Below the pieces are notes generated by a model. It saw only the letters and a list, made by a program, of their open reading frames with translations. It was not told the origin of the DNA and did no database searches. From Bacillales bacterium (GTDB lineage Bacteria; Bacillota; Bacilli; Bacillales; DASSOY01): 64,000 nucleotides of DNA. Shown one piece after another: positions 1 to 8,058 of the stretch. Location of the stretch: the NCBI GenBank assembly GCA_035700025.1, contig DASSOY010000029.1:25360-89359 (forward strand). Direction: 5' to 3'. Position numbers and translations under genes: made by a program. Positions within the stretch are counted from its first letter, which is position 1. Every line of letters begins with the position of its first letter.

Positions 1-1089
1 GCTCGTTAAGCTTGCGACCACGAGCGCAAAAGCTCTGATAAAGATCGAGTCTTTGATCGTTCTTCCGAAGGCAACCGCGTCCTGCTCCCCTTTTAAAATT
101 TTGACGATCGTTAACAACAGGGCGATGAACGTCGTCACTTTGATCCCGCCGCCCGTTGAAGTGCTTCCGGCACCGATGAACATCAACAAAATGAGGATGA
201 ACAGCGTCGCATCGCGCAAGTGGCCAATCGGTACGGTATTGAATCCGGCTGTGCGCGGAATGACCCCTTGAAAGTAAGACGCCCACAGCTTTTGTCCGAG
301 CGGGAGGTGTCCGATCGTGCCCGGATTGTTGAACTCAAGGGAGAGAACCATGAGAAATCCGAAAACATTCAAGGCAAGTGTGCCGACGAGCATGAATTTC
401 GTATGTAAAGTAAGCTCCCGTACGTGGCGCGCGGTCCAAAGATTAACGAGCACCGTAAAGCCGAGACCGCCGATGATGATCAGGAACGTGATCAACAAGT
501 TAACGATCGGATCGCCGACCCAGCGCGAGAGGTTGTCGGACCAAAGTGAAAAACCGGCATTGTTGAACGCGGATACCGTATGAAAAATGCTGAAAAAGAT
601 TCCTTTTTGCCAGCCGATTTTCGGTCCCCAATAAAGCGCAAGCAAAAACGCGACGACGAGTTCGATTAAGAGAGAGAAAATGAGCAGATTCTTTGCGAGC
701 TTTATGATTCCCCCGAGCGTATTTTGGTTCAACGCATTTTGAACGAGCAGCCGTTGTTTGATGCTGATTTTTTTTCCCATGACGAGAAAAATCAATATCG
801 CGAACGTCATAATCCCAAGTCCGCCGACTTGTATTAAAGTGAGAATGACGATTTTGCCGAACATCGTAAAGGCGGTTGGCGTGTCGACGACGATAAGGCC
901 GGTTACAGTTGTAGCCGAAGTTGCCGTAAACAAGGCGGTGAGCCAACTGATCGGAGAAGTAGTCGAAATCGGCAGCTTTAACAAGAGGGTACCGACGATA
1001 ATCAGGCATACGAAGCCGATGATCAGCATCTGTGGGGGGTTCAACGTACTCTTTGTGCGTTGAATGGATTTTACTGTTTCTGTTTCCAT
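1..1089 (-). CDS. ktrB: TrkH/KtrB-family potassium uptake subunit, C-terminus cut by window edge
   Basis: Integral membrane, ion-conducting subunit of a Ktr-type K+ uptake system. It reads on the minus strand from an ATG at 1089 and stays open to base 1 (363 codons), so only the C-terminal part is missing. The N-terminus begins METETVKSIQRTKS and is followed by repeated hydrophobic helices. Pore-loop signatures of the family are visible: TATSATTVTGL near residue 58, FHTVSAFNNAGFS, GVIPRTAGFN and GAGSTSTGGGIK. A Shine-Dalgarno GAGGTG lies a few bases upstream of the ATG. No ktrA-type gating subunit adjoins it here, as is usual for the orphan KtrD type, so KtrB versus KtrD is not resolved. It is divergent from the antiporter gene at 1226. 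Confidence 0.88.
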   Translation of the reverse strand, partial: METETVKSIQRTKSTLNPPQMLIIGFVCLIIVGTLLLKLPISTTSPISWLTALFTATSATTVTGLIVVDTPTAFTMFGKIVILTLIQVGGLGIMTFAILIFLVMGKKISIKQRLLVQNALNQNTLGGIIKLAKNLLIFSLLIELVVAFLLALYWGPKIGWQKGIFFSIFHTVSAFNNAGFSLWSDNLSRWVGDPIVNLLITFLIIIGGLGFTVLVNLWTARHVRELTLHTKFMLVGTLALNVFGFLMVLSLEFNNPGTIGHLPLGQKLWASYFQGVIPRTAGFNTVPIGHLRDATLFILILLMFIGAGSTSTGGGIKVTTFIALLLTIVKILKGEQDAVAFGRTIKDSIFIRAFALVVASLTS

Positions 1090-1225
1090 GGGGAACACAC
1101 CTCATATGGCAGTTGCAGCCGTTGATAACAAACGTGCAGCATATTTTTTTTCGATTATTGCAAGCTAATACAAGCTAATCTTAGTGAAAACGAATGGAAT
1201 TTGCAACAAGACTGGAGAGGATTTC

Positions 1226-2629
1226 ATGCAATGGCTTTCGGTCATCCCATTTCTCGTTGTCATCCCGCTTGCCATTTGGACGAAACAAGTATTGCCCGGT
1301 TTGATCGTTGGATTGCTTGCCGGCTCCTATTTGGCCGAACCGACCGTGATCGGCGGGATCGGACAAGCGATCGCTTACATCGTTGATAGTCTCAGGAACG
1401 AGAGCAACATCAAAGTGCTCATTTTTTTATACGCGTTTTCCGGTCTTGTCGGCATGATTAAATCGGCCGGCGGCATTCGCGGCTTTGTTGAACTGTCTGC
1501 TGAAAGGGTTAAGACGAAGAGAGAAGCGCTCGTATTGACGTGGATTTCCACTTTCGGCACGTTCAGCGCCCCGAATTTCCGGATCGTAACCGTTGCGCCG
1601 ATTATGAAGGCGCTGTTGAAAAAAATCAAAATGTCCAAAGAAGAATTGGCGTTTGCGATCGAAACGACGTCCGCCCCGCTTATCGCGCTTGTGCCAATCG
1701 CCACTGCATCGGTCGGTTACATGGTGTCGCTCATTGACCAATCGTTGCGGCAGGAGAACATTCATCTTGATGCTTATTCGTTATTTATCCGGAGCATCCC
1801 GTTCAATTTTTTCTCGATCATCCTCCTAATGCTCGGTTTTTATTTAAGTTTCATACACCGGTCAAAACAACCGGTCACCGGTGCCGAAGGCAAGGAGCAG
1901 CTGGAAAAGGACCCCGACTGGCACCATTGTCATCCTGCCGTTTCGAAAGAGCTGCCGAAAAAACCGTGGAACTTGCTCGTTCCACTCATTTTGGTCATCG
2001 GCTTGACGCTGTTTTTGACGTGGTGGGACGGTCACGCGAAAGGGTATCTTTTTTTCAACGCGTTCATAAAGGCTGACGTGTTGACTTCGATGGTCGTTGC
2101 CTTGATCGTTACGTCTTTTGTTTCGGCGGTCTTTTTCATGGTTCAAAGAAACAAGCTCGTCGATCTCATATCGCGTTTCATCGAAGGCGGCAATGAACTC
2201 ATGCCCGTCATTTTGTTGCTCGCCGTCGTCTGGGGATTGACGGCATCTGCCCAAGATCTCGGATTTTCCGCGTTCGTTACGTCGAATGTCGGTTGGATTC
2301 CTTCTGCGTTTGTGCCGCCGGTTTTGTTCGTCATCGGTTCTATCATTTCCTATTTTGTCGGTTCTTCCTGGGGGACATGGGGGATTCTCATGCCGCTTGG
2401 CATTTCAATGGGAGCGGTTTCCGGCGCGCCGCTTGCGCTCGTCGTCGGTGCGGTGTTCGCGAGCGGAGCGTTCGGAGCTTTCGCATCGCCGTTGAGCGAC
2501 AACACGAATACGATCGGAAAAATCCTTGACTTAACCGTTATAAAATATGCCCGTTTCAAGCTGACGCCTGCGTTAATTGCCGCCGGCATCGCGACGGTGT
2601 TATACGGTGGAGCGACTTTGATCTTGTAA
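1226..2629 (+). CDS. NhaC-type Na+/H+ antiporter family protein
   Basis: A 467-residue polytopic membrane protein of the Na_H_antiporter family (NhaC-like), expected to exchange cytoplasmic Na+ or another cation or organic anion for H+. It is hydrophobic throughout with about a dozen helices. Family segments seen include GTFSAPNFRIV, the SSWGTWGILMPLG loop and FGAFASPLSDNTNT near the C-terminus. The start at 1226 was chosen because GGAGAGG lies 5 bases upstream; an in-frame ATG at 1184 has no ribosome site. Some relatives transport organic substrates, so the ion specificity is inference. Two tandem 10-bp copies of CAAGCTAATA/C lie upstream at 1161-1180. Confidence 0.85.
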   Translation: MQWLSVIPFLVVIPLAIWTKQVLPGLIVGLLAGSYLAEPTVIGGIGQAIAYIVDSLRNESNIKVLIFLYAFSGLVGMIKSAGGIRGFVELSAERVKTKREALVLTWISTFGTFSAPNFRIVTVAPIMKALLKKIKMSKEELAFAIETTSAPLIALVPIATASVGYMVSLIDQSLRQENIHLDAYSLFIRSIPFNFFSIILLMLGFYLSFIHRSKQPVTGAEGKEQLEKDPDWHHCHPAVSKELPKKPWNLLVPLILVIGLTLFLTWWDGHAKGYLFFNAFIKADVLTSMVVALIVTSFVSAVFFMVQRNKLVDLISRFIEGGNELMPVILLLAVVWGLTASAQDLGFSAFVTSNVGWIPSAFVPPVLFVIGSIISYFVGSSWGTWGILMPLGISMGAVSGAPLALVVGAVFASGAFGAFASPLSDNTNTIGKILDLTVIKYARFKLTPALIAAGIATVLYGGATLIL

Positions 2630-2723
2630 CTTTATTCGGCGAACGAAATTTCGGGTGAACAAGAAACAATCGGGACATTTGCCGCATACGTTATTGCAGG
2701 TAACGAAAATGGGAGGCAGATGT

Positions 2724-4136
2724 ATGTTCATATATGTCGTTCGCAGAGGAGACACGCTGTTTCGGCTGGCGCAGCGTTTTAACGTAACCGTCGAACAGTT
2801 GATGAATGCCAATGAATTGCCGAATCCGAATCGGCTTGTGCCGGGGCAAGCGCTAATTGTGCCGAGCGCCACACGCCCGTATACGGTGCAACCGGGGGAA
2901 ACGTTAGCGGAAATCGCGAGAAGATTCGGCGTTACGGTGTCAGCACTTGCTGAAACGAATCAAATCGCTGATCCGTCGGCGGTCGCAGCGGGAACGCTCA
3001 TCGCGATCCCTCCGCGTCGGTATACCGTCAGGCGCGGGGATACGGTATTTGCAATTGCCCGCCGATTCGGCGTTCCGGTCAGGTCGATCATGGAGGCAAA
3101 CAACCTTTCGCGGCCGGAAGCGTTAGTTCCGGGGATGACGCTCGTCATTCCGGTCGTTCAACCGGTCATTGATGTCAATGGATTTCTGACTGTCCTCGGC
3201 GAAAGAGGGCGCACGATCATAAGGGATGTCGGGGAACATCTTACTTATGTCGGTCCGTTTGCATACCGAATGCGTCCAGACGGGGGACTGGAAACGATCG
3301 AGGATCTGCCGGTATTGGAAGCCGCAAGGACGGAAAATGTCGTTCCGATGATGACAATCACGAATTTCACGGCAACCGAAGTCGGATCCCAATTGGCCCA
3401 TACGATTTTGGCTAATGAAGGCTTGCAAAACACGCTTTTGACGAATATCATTCAAATCATGCGCCGCAAAGGGTACCGCGGGGTAAATTTCGATTTTGAA
3501 AGCGTGCTTCCCGAAGACCGTGAAAACTACAATCTGTTTTTGCGTAGGGCGGTTGCAAGATTGCATAACGAAGGTTTCTTTGTGTCAACTTCGCTCGCCC
3601 CGAAAACGCGTCCCGATGAACCGGGATTGCTGTATGAAGCCCATGATTATCCGGCGCACGGCGAAATCGTCGATTTCGTCGTTTTGATGACCTACGAATG
3701 GGGGTATCGAAAAGGGCCGGCGCGAGCGATCTCTCCAGTCAATTTAATGCGGAACGTGCTCGATTATGCTGTATCGGTCATTCCGCGCAATAAGCTTCTG
3801 TTAGGCATTTCTACGTATGCGCGGGATTGGCGGCTTCCTTTTGTCCAAGGATCGGAAGCGGAGACGTTCAGTCCGCAGGAGGCAGTCAGACGCGCAAGCG
3901 AGGTGAATGCGACGATCCAATATGACCCGGTCGCTGAATCTCCTTTTTATGACTATTGGGATCGAAATGGTGCGCGGCACCGGGTTTGGTTCGAAGATGC
4001 GAGAAGCGTCATGGCAAAATACCAGTTGATTAAAGATTACCGGTTGCGCGGGGCCAGCTACTGGGTGCTTGATTTTCCGTTTCCGCAAAATTGGGTCGTT
4101 CTCGAAAACATGTTTACTGTACGCAAGCGAACATAG
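2724..4136 (+). CDS. Spore-cortex-lytic-type glycosidase: three LysM domains plus GH18
   Basis: A 470-residue protein of the SleL/YaaH kind. In that family it cleaves muramic-delta-lactam-containing cortex peptidoglycan as an N-acetylglucosaminidase during germination. Three LysM repeats lie at about residues 3-47, 53-96 and 100-143 (each YxVxxGDT or PGET ... LVPGQALIVP-like), and a GH18 barrel fills the rest. The catalytic segment is GVNFDFE, with D257 and E259 present and the first Asp of the usual DxxDxE replaced by Asn, as in relatives I recall. No signal peptide is seen, consistent with packaging from the mother cell. B. subtilis YaaH has two LysM domains, so the third is an addition. 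The ATG at 2724 has GGGAGG 7 bases upstream. An intrinsic terminator follows directly. Confidence 0.87.
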   Translation: MFIYVVRRGDTLFRLAQRFNVTVEQLMNANELPNPNRLVPGQALIVPSATRPYTVQPGETLAEIARRFGVTVSALAETNQIADPSAVAAGTLIAIPPRRYTVRRGDTVFAIARRFGVPVRSIMEANNLSRPEALVPGMTLVIPVVQPVIDVNGFLTVLGERGRTIIRDVGEHLTYVGPFAYRMRPDGGLETIEDLPVLEAARTENVVPMMTITNFTATEVGSQLAHTILANEGLQNTLLTNIIQIMRRKGYRGVNFDFESVLPEDRENYNLFLRRAVARLHNEGFFVSTSLAPKTRPDEPGLLYEAHDYPAHGEIVDFVVLMTYEWGYRKGPARAISPVNLMRNVLDYAVSVIPRNKLLLGISTYARDWRLPFVQGSEAETFSPQEAVRRASEVNATIQYDPVAESPFYDYWDRNGARHRVWFEDARSVMAKYQLIKDYRLRGASYWVLDFPFPQNWVVLENMFTVRKRT

Positions 4137-4165
4137 CAAAAGGCCGCCTCGAGCGGTCTTTTGCT
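4135..4165 (+). terminator. Intrinsic terminator after the SleL-like gene
   Basis: A 12-bp stem (4135-4146 with 4154-4165, one G-U pair) closes a 7-base loop; the descending arm contains a TTTT run. The stem begins within the stop codon of the glycosidase gene. Confidence 0.8.
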
Positions 4166-4232
4166 GATTCGGTATAAGAATCGTTTTCGCCAACCACAAT
4201 AAGGAAAACAGCAATTGATCGGAGGACGCTCG

Positions 4233-4688
4233 ATGCAGGAAAATCAACGATTGATCAACTTTCTTAATCAGCAAGTTTCCAATTTTGCCGTATTGTACGT
4301 AAAGCTTCATCGTTATCATTGGTTTGTCCAAGGCTTTCATTTCTTTGAACTGCACAAGAAGTTTGAGGAAATGTATGAAGAGGCGGCCGAATGGTACGAT
4401 GAATTAGCCGAACGCATATTGGCCATTGGCGGGAAACCGTTGGCGACGATGACGAAATATTTAGACGAAAAAACGTTGGCGGAGGCGGAAGCGGATAATG
4501 AAATCGTCGAAATGCTGTCCGTCTTGCATTCCGATTTTCGCCAAATGGCCGGCGAAATGAGAGAAGGACGCGCCATTTGCGAACAATTCGGCGATGAACC
4601 AACAGCTGATTTGCTCGTACAAATCGAAAAAACGTTGGATAAACATGCGTGGATGGTTCGTTCGGCTGCCGCTAAAGCCTTGACGTGA
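4233..4688 (+). CDS. dps: Dps-family ferritin-like DNA-protection protein
   Basis: A 151-residue four-helix Dps/MrgA-type protein. The family forms dodecamers that oxidise and store Fe2+ and protect DNA from peroxide. The inter-subunit ferroxidase segment is visible as LHRYHWFVQG followed by FFELHKKFEEMYEE, and the second helix pair carries a DELAERILAIGGKP stretch typical of Dps. The start at 4233 has GGAGG 7 bases upstream; the upstream in-frame codon at 4215 has none. It is monocistronic, flanked by terminators. A PerR box was not identified by eye in the short upstream gap. Confidence 0.92.
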   Translation: MQENQRLINFLNQQVSNFAVLYVKLHRYHWFVQGFHFFELHKKFEEMYEEAAEWYDELAERILAIGGKPLATMTKYLDEKTLAEAEADNEIVEMLSVLHSDFRQMAGEMREGRAICEQFGDEPTADLLVQIEKTLDKHAWMVRSAAAKALT

Positions 4689-4706
4689 TCGATCCATGCA
4701 GATGCG

Positions 4707-4740
4707 CGGCTTCTCTGCTGGCAGAGAAGCCGTATTTTTA
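4707..4740 (+). terminator. Intrinsic terminator after dps
   Basis: A perfect 10-bp stem CGGCTTCTCT/AGAGAAGCCG with a 6-base loop is followed by TATTTTTA. Confidence 0.85.
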
Positions 4741-4800
4741 TTTGCGAAGAAGGAATTTTTCCGATCGGGGCGAACTAAATGATTGAGAGGAGAATCTAAT

Positions 4801-5382
4801 GTGCGGCATCTCGTTCTTTATGCTCATCCGACTCGGGAAAGCTTCAACGGCGCCATTTTACAAACTTATATCAATGCTTTGAAGGAACGAGGTCACGAAA
4901 TCGATATTCGCGATGTATACCGTCTTGATTTCGACCCGAAATTGACATGGGAAGCCTATCGCGGGCAGCTCGCTGGAAATTACGACCGCTTTGTCAAGGA
5001 AGAATGGCGGTTCTGGGCGCGTGCGGACGCGGTTACGCTCATTTTTCCGTTATGGTGGGGCGGGCTTCCCGCTTTAGCCAAAGGTTACCTCGACCGAGTG
5101 CTTGCTTACGGGCTTGCTTATCAATTGGACGGGGAAGAACCGATCCCGTTGCTAGGTGGGAAGCAATCGGCGCTAATTTACACGAGCGGCACGCCGAAAG
5201 AACTTTTCGATGAAACCGGTATGTCCGCTAGCATCCGGCAAACGTTGGAGGAAGCAGTTTTTCAATTTTGCGGCATGGAAACAGCCGGGGTGCTGCATTT
5301 TGGAAATGCGGTGCTTGCGACAAGCGAAGAACATAATCACATGTTGCAAGAAGTGAAGGCGTTCGCCGCGCGATTTTTTTGA
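4801..5382 (+). CDS. Flavodoxin-fold NAD(P)H oxidoreductase (KefF/MdaB/YwrO family)
   Basis: A 193-residue flavoprotein of the NAD(P)H dehydrogenase (quinone) group, expected to bind FMN or FAD and reduce quinones or similar two-electron acceptors in the cytoplasm. Diagnostic segments are LYAHPTRESFNGAI at the N-terminus (phosphate-binding loop region) and the FPLWWGGLPALAKGYLDRV isoalloxazine-contact stretch. The GTG start at 4801 follows GAGAGGAG by 8 bases; an in-frame TTG at 4783 overlaps that ribosome site and is unlikely. It heads a same-strand run of four genes (to 7643) with short spacers. The physiological substrate is unknown. Confidence 0.87.
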   Translation: MRHLVLYAHPTRESFNGAILQTYINALKERGHEIDIRDVYRLDFDPKLTWEAYRGQLAGNYDRFVKEEWRFWARADAVTLIFPLWWGGLPALAKGYLDRVLAYGLAYQLDGEEPIPLLGGKQSALIYTSGTPKELFDETGMSASIRQTLEEAVFQFCGMETAGVLHFGNAVLATSEEHNHMLQEVKAFAARFF

Positions 5383-5407
5383 ATCGAAGCAAAGGAGGAG
5401 GGCTCTC

Positions 5408-6238
5408 ATGAGTGATTTGTTGATCAGCGCGAAAACATTGGCCGATCATTTAGACGACGAAAACACGGTGATCGTCGATTGCCGGTTTCAGTTGAACGAT
5501 CCGGAAGCCGGGCGAAACGCTTACGAACAAGATCATATTCCGGGGGCGGTCTATTTCGATCTTGACAAAGATATGTCAGGACCGGTGAGGGAGCATGGAG
5601 GGCGTCATCCGTTGCCGAATCCTAAAGAATTTGTTAAAAAACTCGAAATGGCCGGGATTGATGCAAATGTTCGTGTGGTTGCCTATGATGACGAAAACGG
5701 TGCATTCGCGGCGCGATTTTGGTGGATGTTGAATTATTTCGGGCATGAAAACGGTTTTGTGCTTGATGTCGGATATTCCACATGGAAAAAAGAAGGTTAT
5801 CCGACGAGCAGCGAAATCCCGTACCCGAAACCGGCCGTTTTCAAAGCCAACGTTCGCCGGGAGATGGCAGTCGGGATTGAGGAAGTGAAACAACGCCAAC
5901 AAGAAGACGAGGTCGTTTTGATCGATTCAAGAGCTCCCGCTCGCTACCGAGGAGAGCATGAGCCGATCGACCGCAAAGCGGGGCACATTCCAGGGGCCGT
6001 CAATCGGTTTTGGAAGGAAAACATCGGTCCTGATGGAAAATGGAAACCGATTGCTCAACTTCGAGAACGTTTTACTGACGACGATGCCAAAGAATATATT
6101 GTTTATTGCGGATCGGGCGTGACGGCGGCAGCGAACGCACTCGCTTTACAAGCAGTCGGCAAGAAAGTGCGGCTCTATGTCGGGAGTTGGAGCGATTGGA
6201 GCTCGTACGACGAAAATCCGGTGGAAACCGGGGAATAG
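5408..6238 (+). CDS. Sulfurtransferase, tandem rhodanese (3-mercaptopyruvate type)
   Basis: A 276-residue two-domain rhodanese-fold protein that would move a sulfane sulfur from 3-mercaptopyruvate or thiosulfate to an acceptor via a cysteine persulfide. The N-terminal inactive domain carries CRFQLNDPEAGR and DHIPGAVYFDLD; the C-terminal domain has IDSRAPARYRG, GHIPGA and the active-site loop CGSGVTA. A CGSGVT(A) loop is the form associated with mercaptopyruvate sulfurtransferases rather than thiosulfate ones. It starts 26 bases after the flavoprotein with AAGGAGGAG ahead of the ATG. Donor preference is inferred from the loop only. Confidence 0.9.
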   Translation: MSDLLISAKTLADHLDDENTVIVDCRFQLNDPEAGRNAYEQDHIPGAVYFDLDKDMSGPVREHGGRHPLPNPKEFVKKLEMAGIDANVRVVAYDDENGAFAARFWWMLNYFGHENGFVLDVGYSTWKKEGYPTSSEIPYPKPAVFKANVRREMAVGIEEVKQRQQEDEVVLIDSRAPARYRGEHEPIDRKAGHIPGAVNRFWKENIGPDGKWKPIAQLRERFTDDDAKEYIVYCGSGVTAAANALALQAVGKKVRLYVGSWSDWSSYDENPVETGE

Positions 6239-6295
6239 GCAAACGTTTCGCAACATCCGTTTTGTGGAAAGTCATTCACGAAGGGAGTTGAGTCG

Positions 6296-6937
6296 ATGAA
6301 AGTGTTGGTGATCGGTGCGAATGGAAACGTCGGACGAAAGGTTGTGCCGATTTTGCATGAATGCGGCCACGAGGCGAAGGCGATGATTCGTGATGAAACC
6401 CAGAAGGAAAATCTCGATCCGCGGGCGGAGGTCGTAGTCGCCGATTTGGAAAAAGATTTTGGCCATGCGCTGGAAGGATGCGATGCGGTAATTTTCACTG
6501 CCGGATCGGGCGCCCATACGGGTCCGGATAAGACGGAGCTTGTCGACCGCCGCGGGGCGATGAAGGCCATCGACGAGGCGAAGAAGCATGGCGTGCACAA
6601 GTTCTTGATGGTAAGTTCGATGAATGCCGATACACCGGAGAACGGTCCGGAACATATGAGGCATTATTATAAGGCGAAAGGCGACGCGGACGATTATTTG
6701 CGTGCGAGCGGGCTCGATTACACAATTGTCCGGCCCGGGAGGCTGTCGCATGCGCCGGGGACCGGTAAGATCGAGGCAGCGGTCAAAATCGCGGACCGTT
6801 CGCGGAAGCGTGACATTCCGCGGGAAGACGTCGCTCGTGTGATGGTCCATGCGCTCAAACACGATCCTCTCGGTGAGCGCGTGTTTGAAATCTTGAGCGG
6901 CGACACGCCGGTCGATAAGGCGTTGGAGGCGTTATAA
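6296..6937 (+). CDS. Atypical SDR NAD(P)-binding protein (YhfK-like)
   Basis: A 213-residue Rossmann protein of the atypical short-chain dehydrogenase group (NAD(P)H-binding or NmrA-like). The nucleotide loop [12 protein letters not shown] is at the N-terminus, [10 protein letters not shown] follows the central strand, and [24 protein letters not shown] is the typical active-site helix region with Tyr and Lys spaced as in YxxxK. The final domain is short. B. subtilis YhfK is the nearest protein I recognise; its substrate is not known. It lies between the sulfurtransferase (57-base gap) and the YtkL gene (28-base gap), probably one transcript. Confidence 0.85.
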   Translation: MKVLVIGANGNVGRKVVPILHECGHEAKAMIRDETQKENLDPRAEVVVADLEKDFGHALEGCDAVIFTAGSGAHTGPDKTELVDRRGAMKAIDEAKKHGVHKFLMVSSMNADTPENGPEHMRHYYKAKGDADDYLRASGLDYTIVRPGRLSHAPGTGKIEAAVKIADRSRKRDIPREDVARVMVHALKHDPLGERVFEILSGDTPVDKALEAL

Positions 6938-6965
6938 CTATTACGATACAAGGGGAGATGGACGA

Positions 6966-7643
6966 ATGAAAGCCACTTATTACGGACATTCGGTTGTGTT
7001 GGTCGAAACGGCGGGCAAGAAAATTTGGATCGATCCGTTTATTACCGGAAACGGCCAATGTACGATTGACGCAAACGACGTTGAAGCTGATGCGATCATT
7101 TTGACGCACGGCCATAACGACCATGTCGGCGATACGGTAGAAATCGCGAAGAGGAATGATGCGTTGGTCATCGGGATATTTGAAATGGCAACATATCTCG
7201 GTTGGAAAGGCTTGAATACGCATCCGATGTCCATCGGCGGAGCGTACGAATTTGATTTTGGAAAGGTGAAATATACCCAAGCGTTTCACGGTTCCGGCTA
7301 TGAAGAAGAGGGTGAAAACCTCGTTTATCTCGGCATGCCCGGCGGTGTTCTATTCAGTGCTGAAGGAAAGACGATTTATCATGCCGGCGATACCGGTCTG
7401 TTTTCAGATATGAAGCTGATCGGCGAAAGAAACGAGATCGACGTCGCATTTCTTCCGATCGGCGACAATTTCACGATGGGACCGGAAGACGCACAGCTGG
7501 CCGCCGAATGGCTCAATGCGAAAACCGTCGTGCCGATTCACTACAATACATTCCCAGTGATCGAACAAGACCCGCATGCTTTTGTTGCCGGTTTGAAAGG
7601 CGAAGGCAAAGTGTTGCAATCCGGCGATTCGATCGAGTTGTAA
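6966..7643 (+). CDS. ytkL: UPF0173 metal-dependent hydrolase YtkL
   Basis: A 225-residue metallo-beta-lactamase-fold hydrolase of the UPF0173 family. The metal site is seen as [11 protein letters not shown] (HxHxDH) near residue 52, a later GDTG loop ([10 protein letters not shown]) and VPIHYNTFP near the C-terminus. The family is widespread in Bacillales and its natural substrate is not established. RBS AGGGGAGATGGACG precedes the ATG. In B. subtilis the neighbours ytoI, ytpI and nrnA follow in the same order, which supports orthology. A terminator follows. Confidence 0.92.
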   Translation: MKATYYGHSVVLVETAGKKIWIDPFITGNGQCTIDANDVEADAIILTHGHNDHVGDTVEIAKRNDALVIGIFEMATYLGWKGLNTHPMSIGGAYEFDFGKVKYTQAFHGSGYEEEGENLVYLGMPGGVLFSAEGKTIYHAGDTGLFSDMKLIGERNEIDVAFLPIGDNFTMGPEDAQLAAEWLNAKTVVPIHYNTFPVIEQDPHAFVAGLKGEGKVLQSGDSIEL

Positions 7644-7655
7644 CGAATCTATTCG

Positions 7656-7697
7656 AAGAACTTCCGCGCTGATTCAAGCGTTCGGGAGTTCTTTTTT
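7656..7697 (+). terminator. Intrinsic terminator after ytkL
   Basis: An 11-bp stem AAGAACTTCCG/CGGGAGTTCTT (one G-U) is extended inward by CGCT/AGCG and followed by a TTTTTT run. Confidence 0.82.
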
Positions 7698-7749
7698 CAT
7701 TTTGGGAGGATGTCCGACATACAATGGATCGTAAGAAGGGGAGATGAAA

Positions 7750-8001
7750 ATGAAACAACGCTTGATTTTGTCGCTGCTCGTAATCGCAGCCTTAGTCTAC
7801 ATGGCGCTTCCCCGGCTGCCTGTCCACGGGAGCGTGCTTCAAGAAAGTTTTGTTTTGGCATGGCTCGGGTTCGCCTTGCTCGCCTTCGGCGGGAATTTGT
7901 CAGCACTCCTGTTCAAAGCGGGATCCGATCGCGGCGGTCGACACCCGGCCTCAAAAAGAAAAGCGCCGGAGCGCGTATTTGAACGGCACACGGGAAGTTG
8001 A
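7750..8001 (+). CDS. Small two-helix membrane protein, not recognised
   Basis: An 83-residue product I do not recognise. It has two hydrophobic segments (about residues 4-20 and 35-58) joined by a short loop containing Pro residues, then a basic, polar tail (GSDRGGRHPASKRKAPE). The ATG at 7750 is favoured because AAGGGGAG sits 6 bases upstream; the ATG at 7744 would abut it. It lies alone between the ytkL terminator and ytoI, 57 bases before the ytoI start, so it may be cotranscribed with ytoI. The unusual C-terminal tail may reflect weak constraint. Confidence 0.55.
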   Translation: MKQRLILSLLVIAALVYMALPRLPVHGSVLQESFVLAWLGFALLAFGGNLSALLFKAGSDRGGRHPASKRKAPERVFERHTGS

Positions 8002-8058
8002 TGTACGGGGCCGACATCGGTATAATGATGGAAACATGGGGAAAAGAATGGTGAAATC

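Noticed and set aside
500..1105. A 201-codon minus-strand open frame beginning MRCVPHGNRN
   Set aside because: It is out of frame with the TrkH/KtrB frame (1-1089), which shows clear membrane and pore motifs; the 201-codon frame is Arg/His-rich with no family features.
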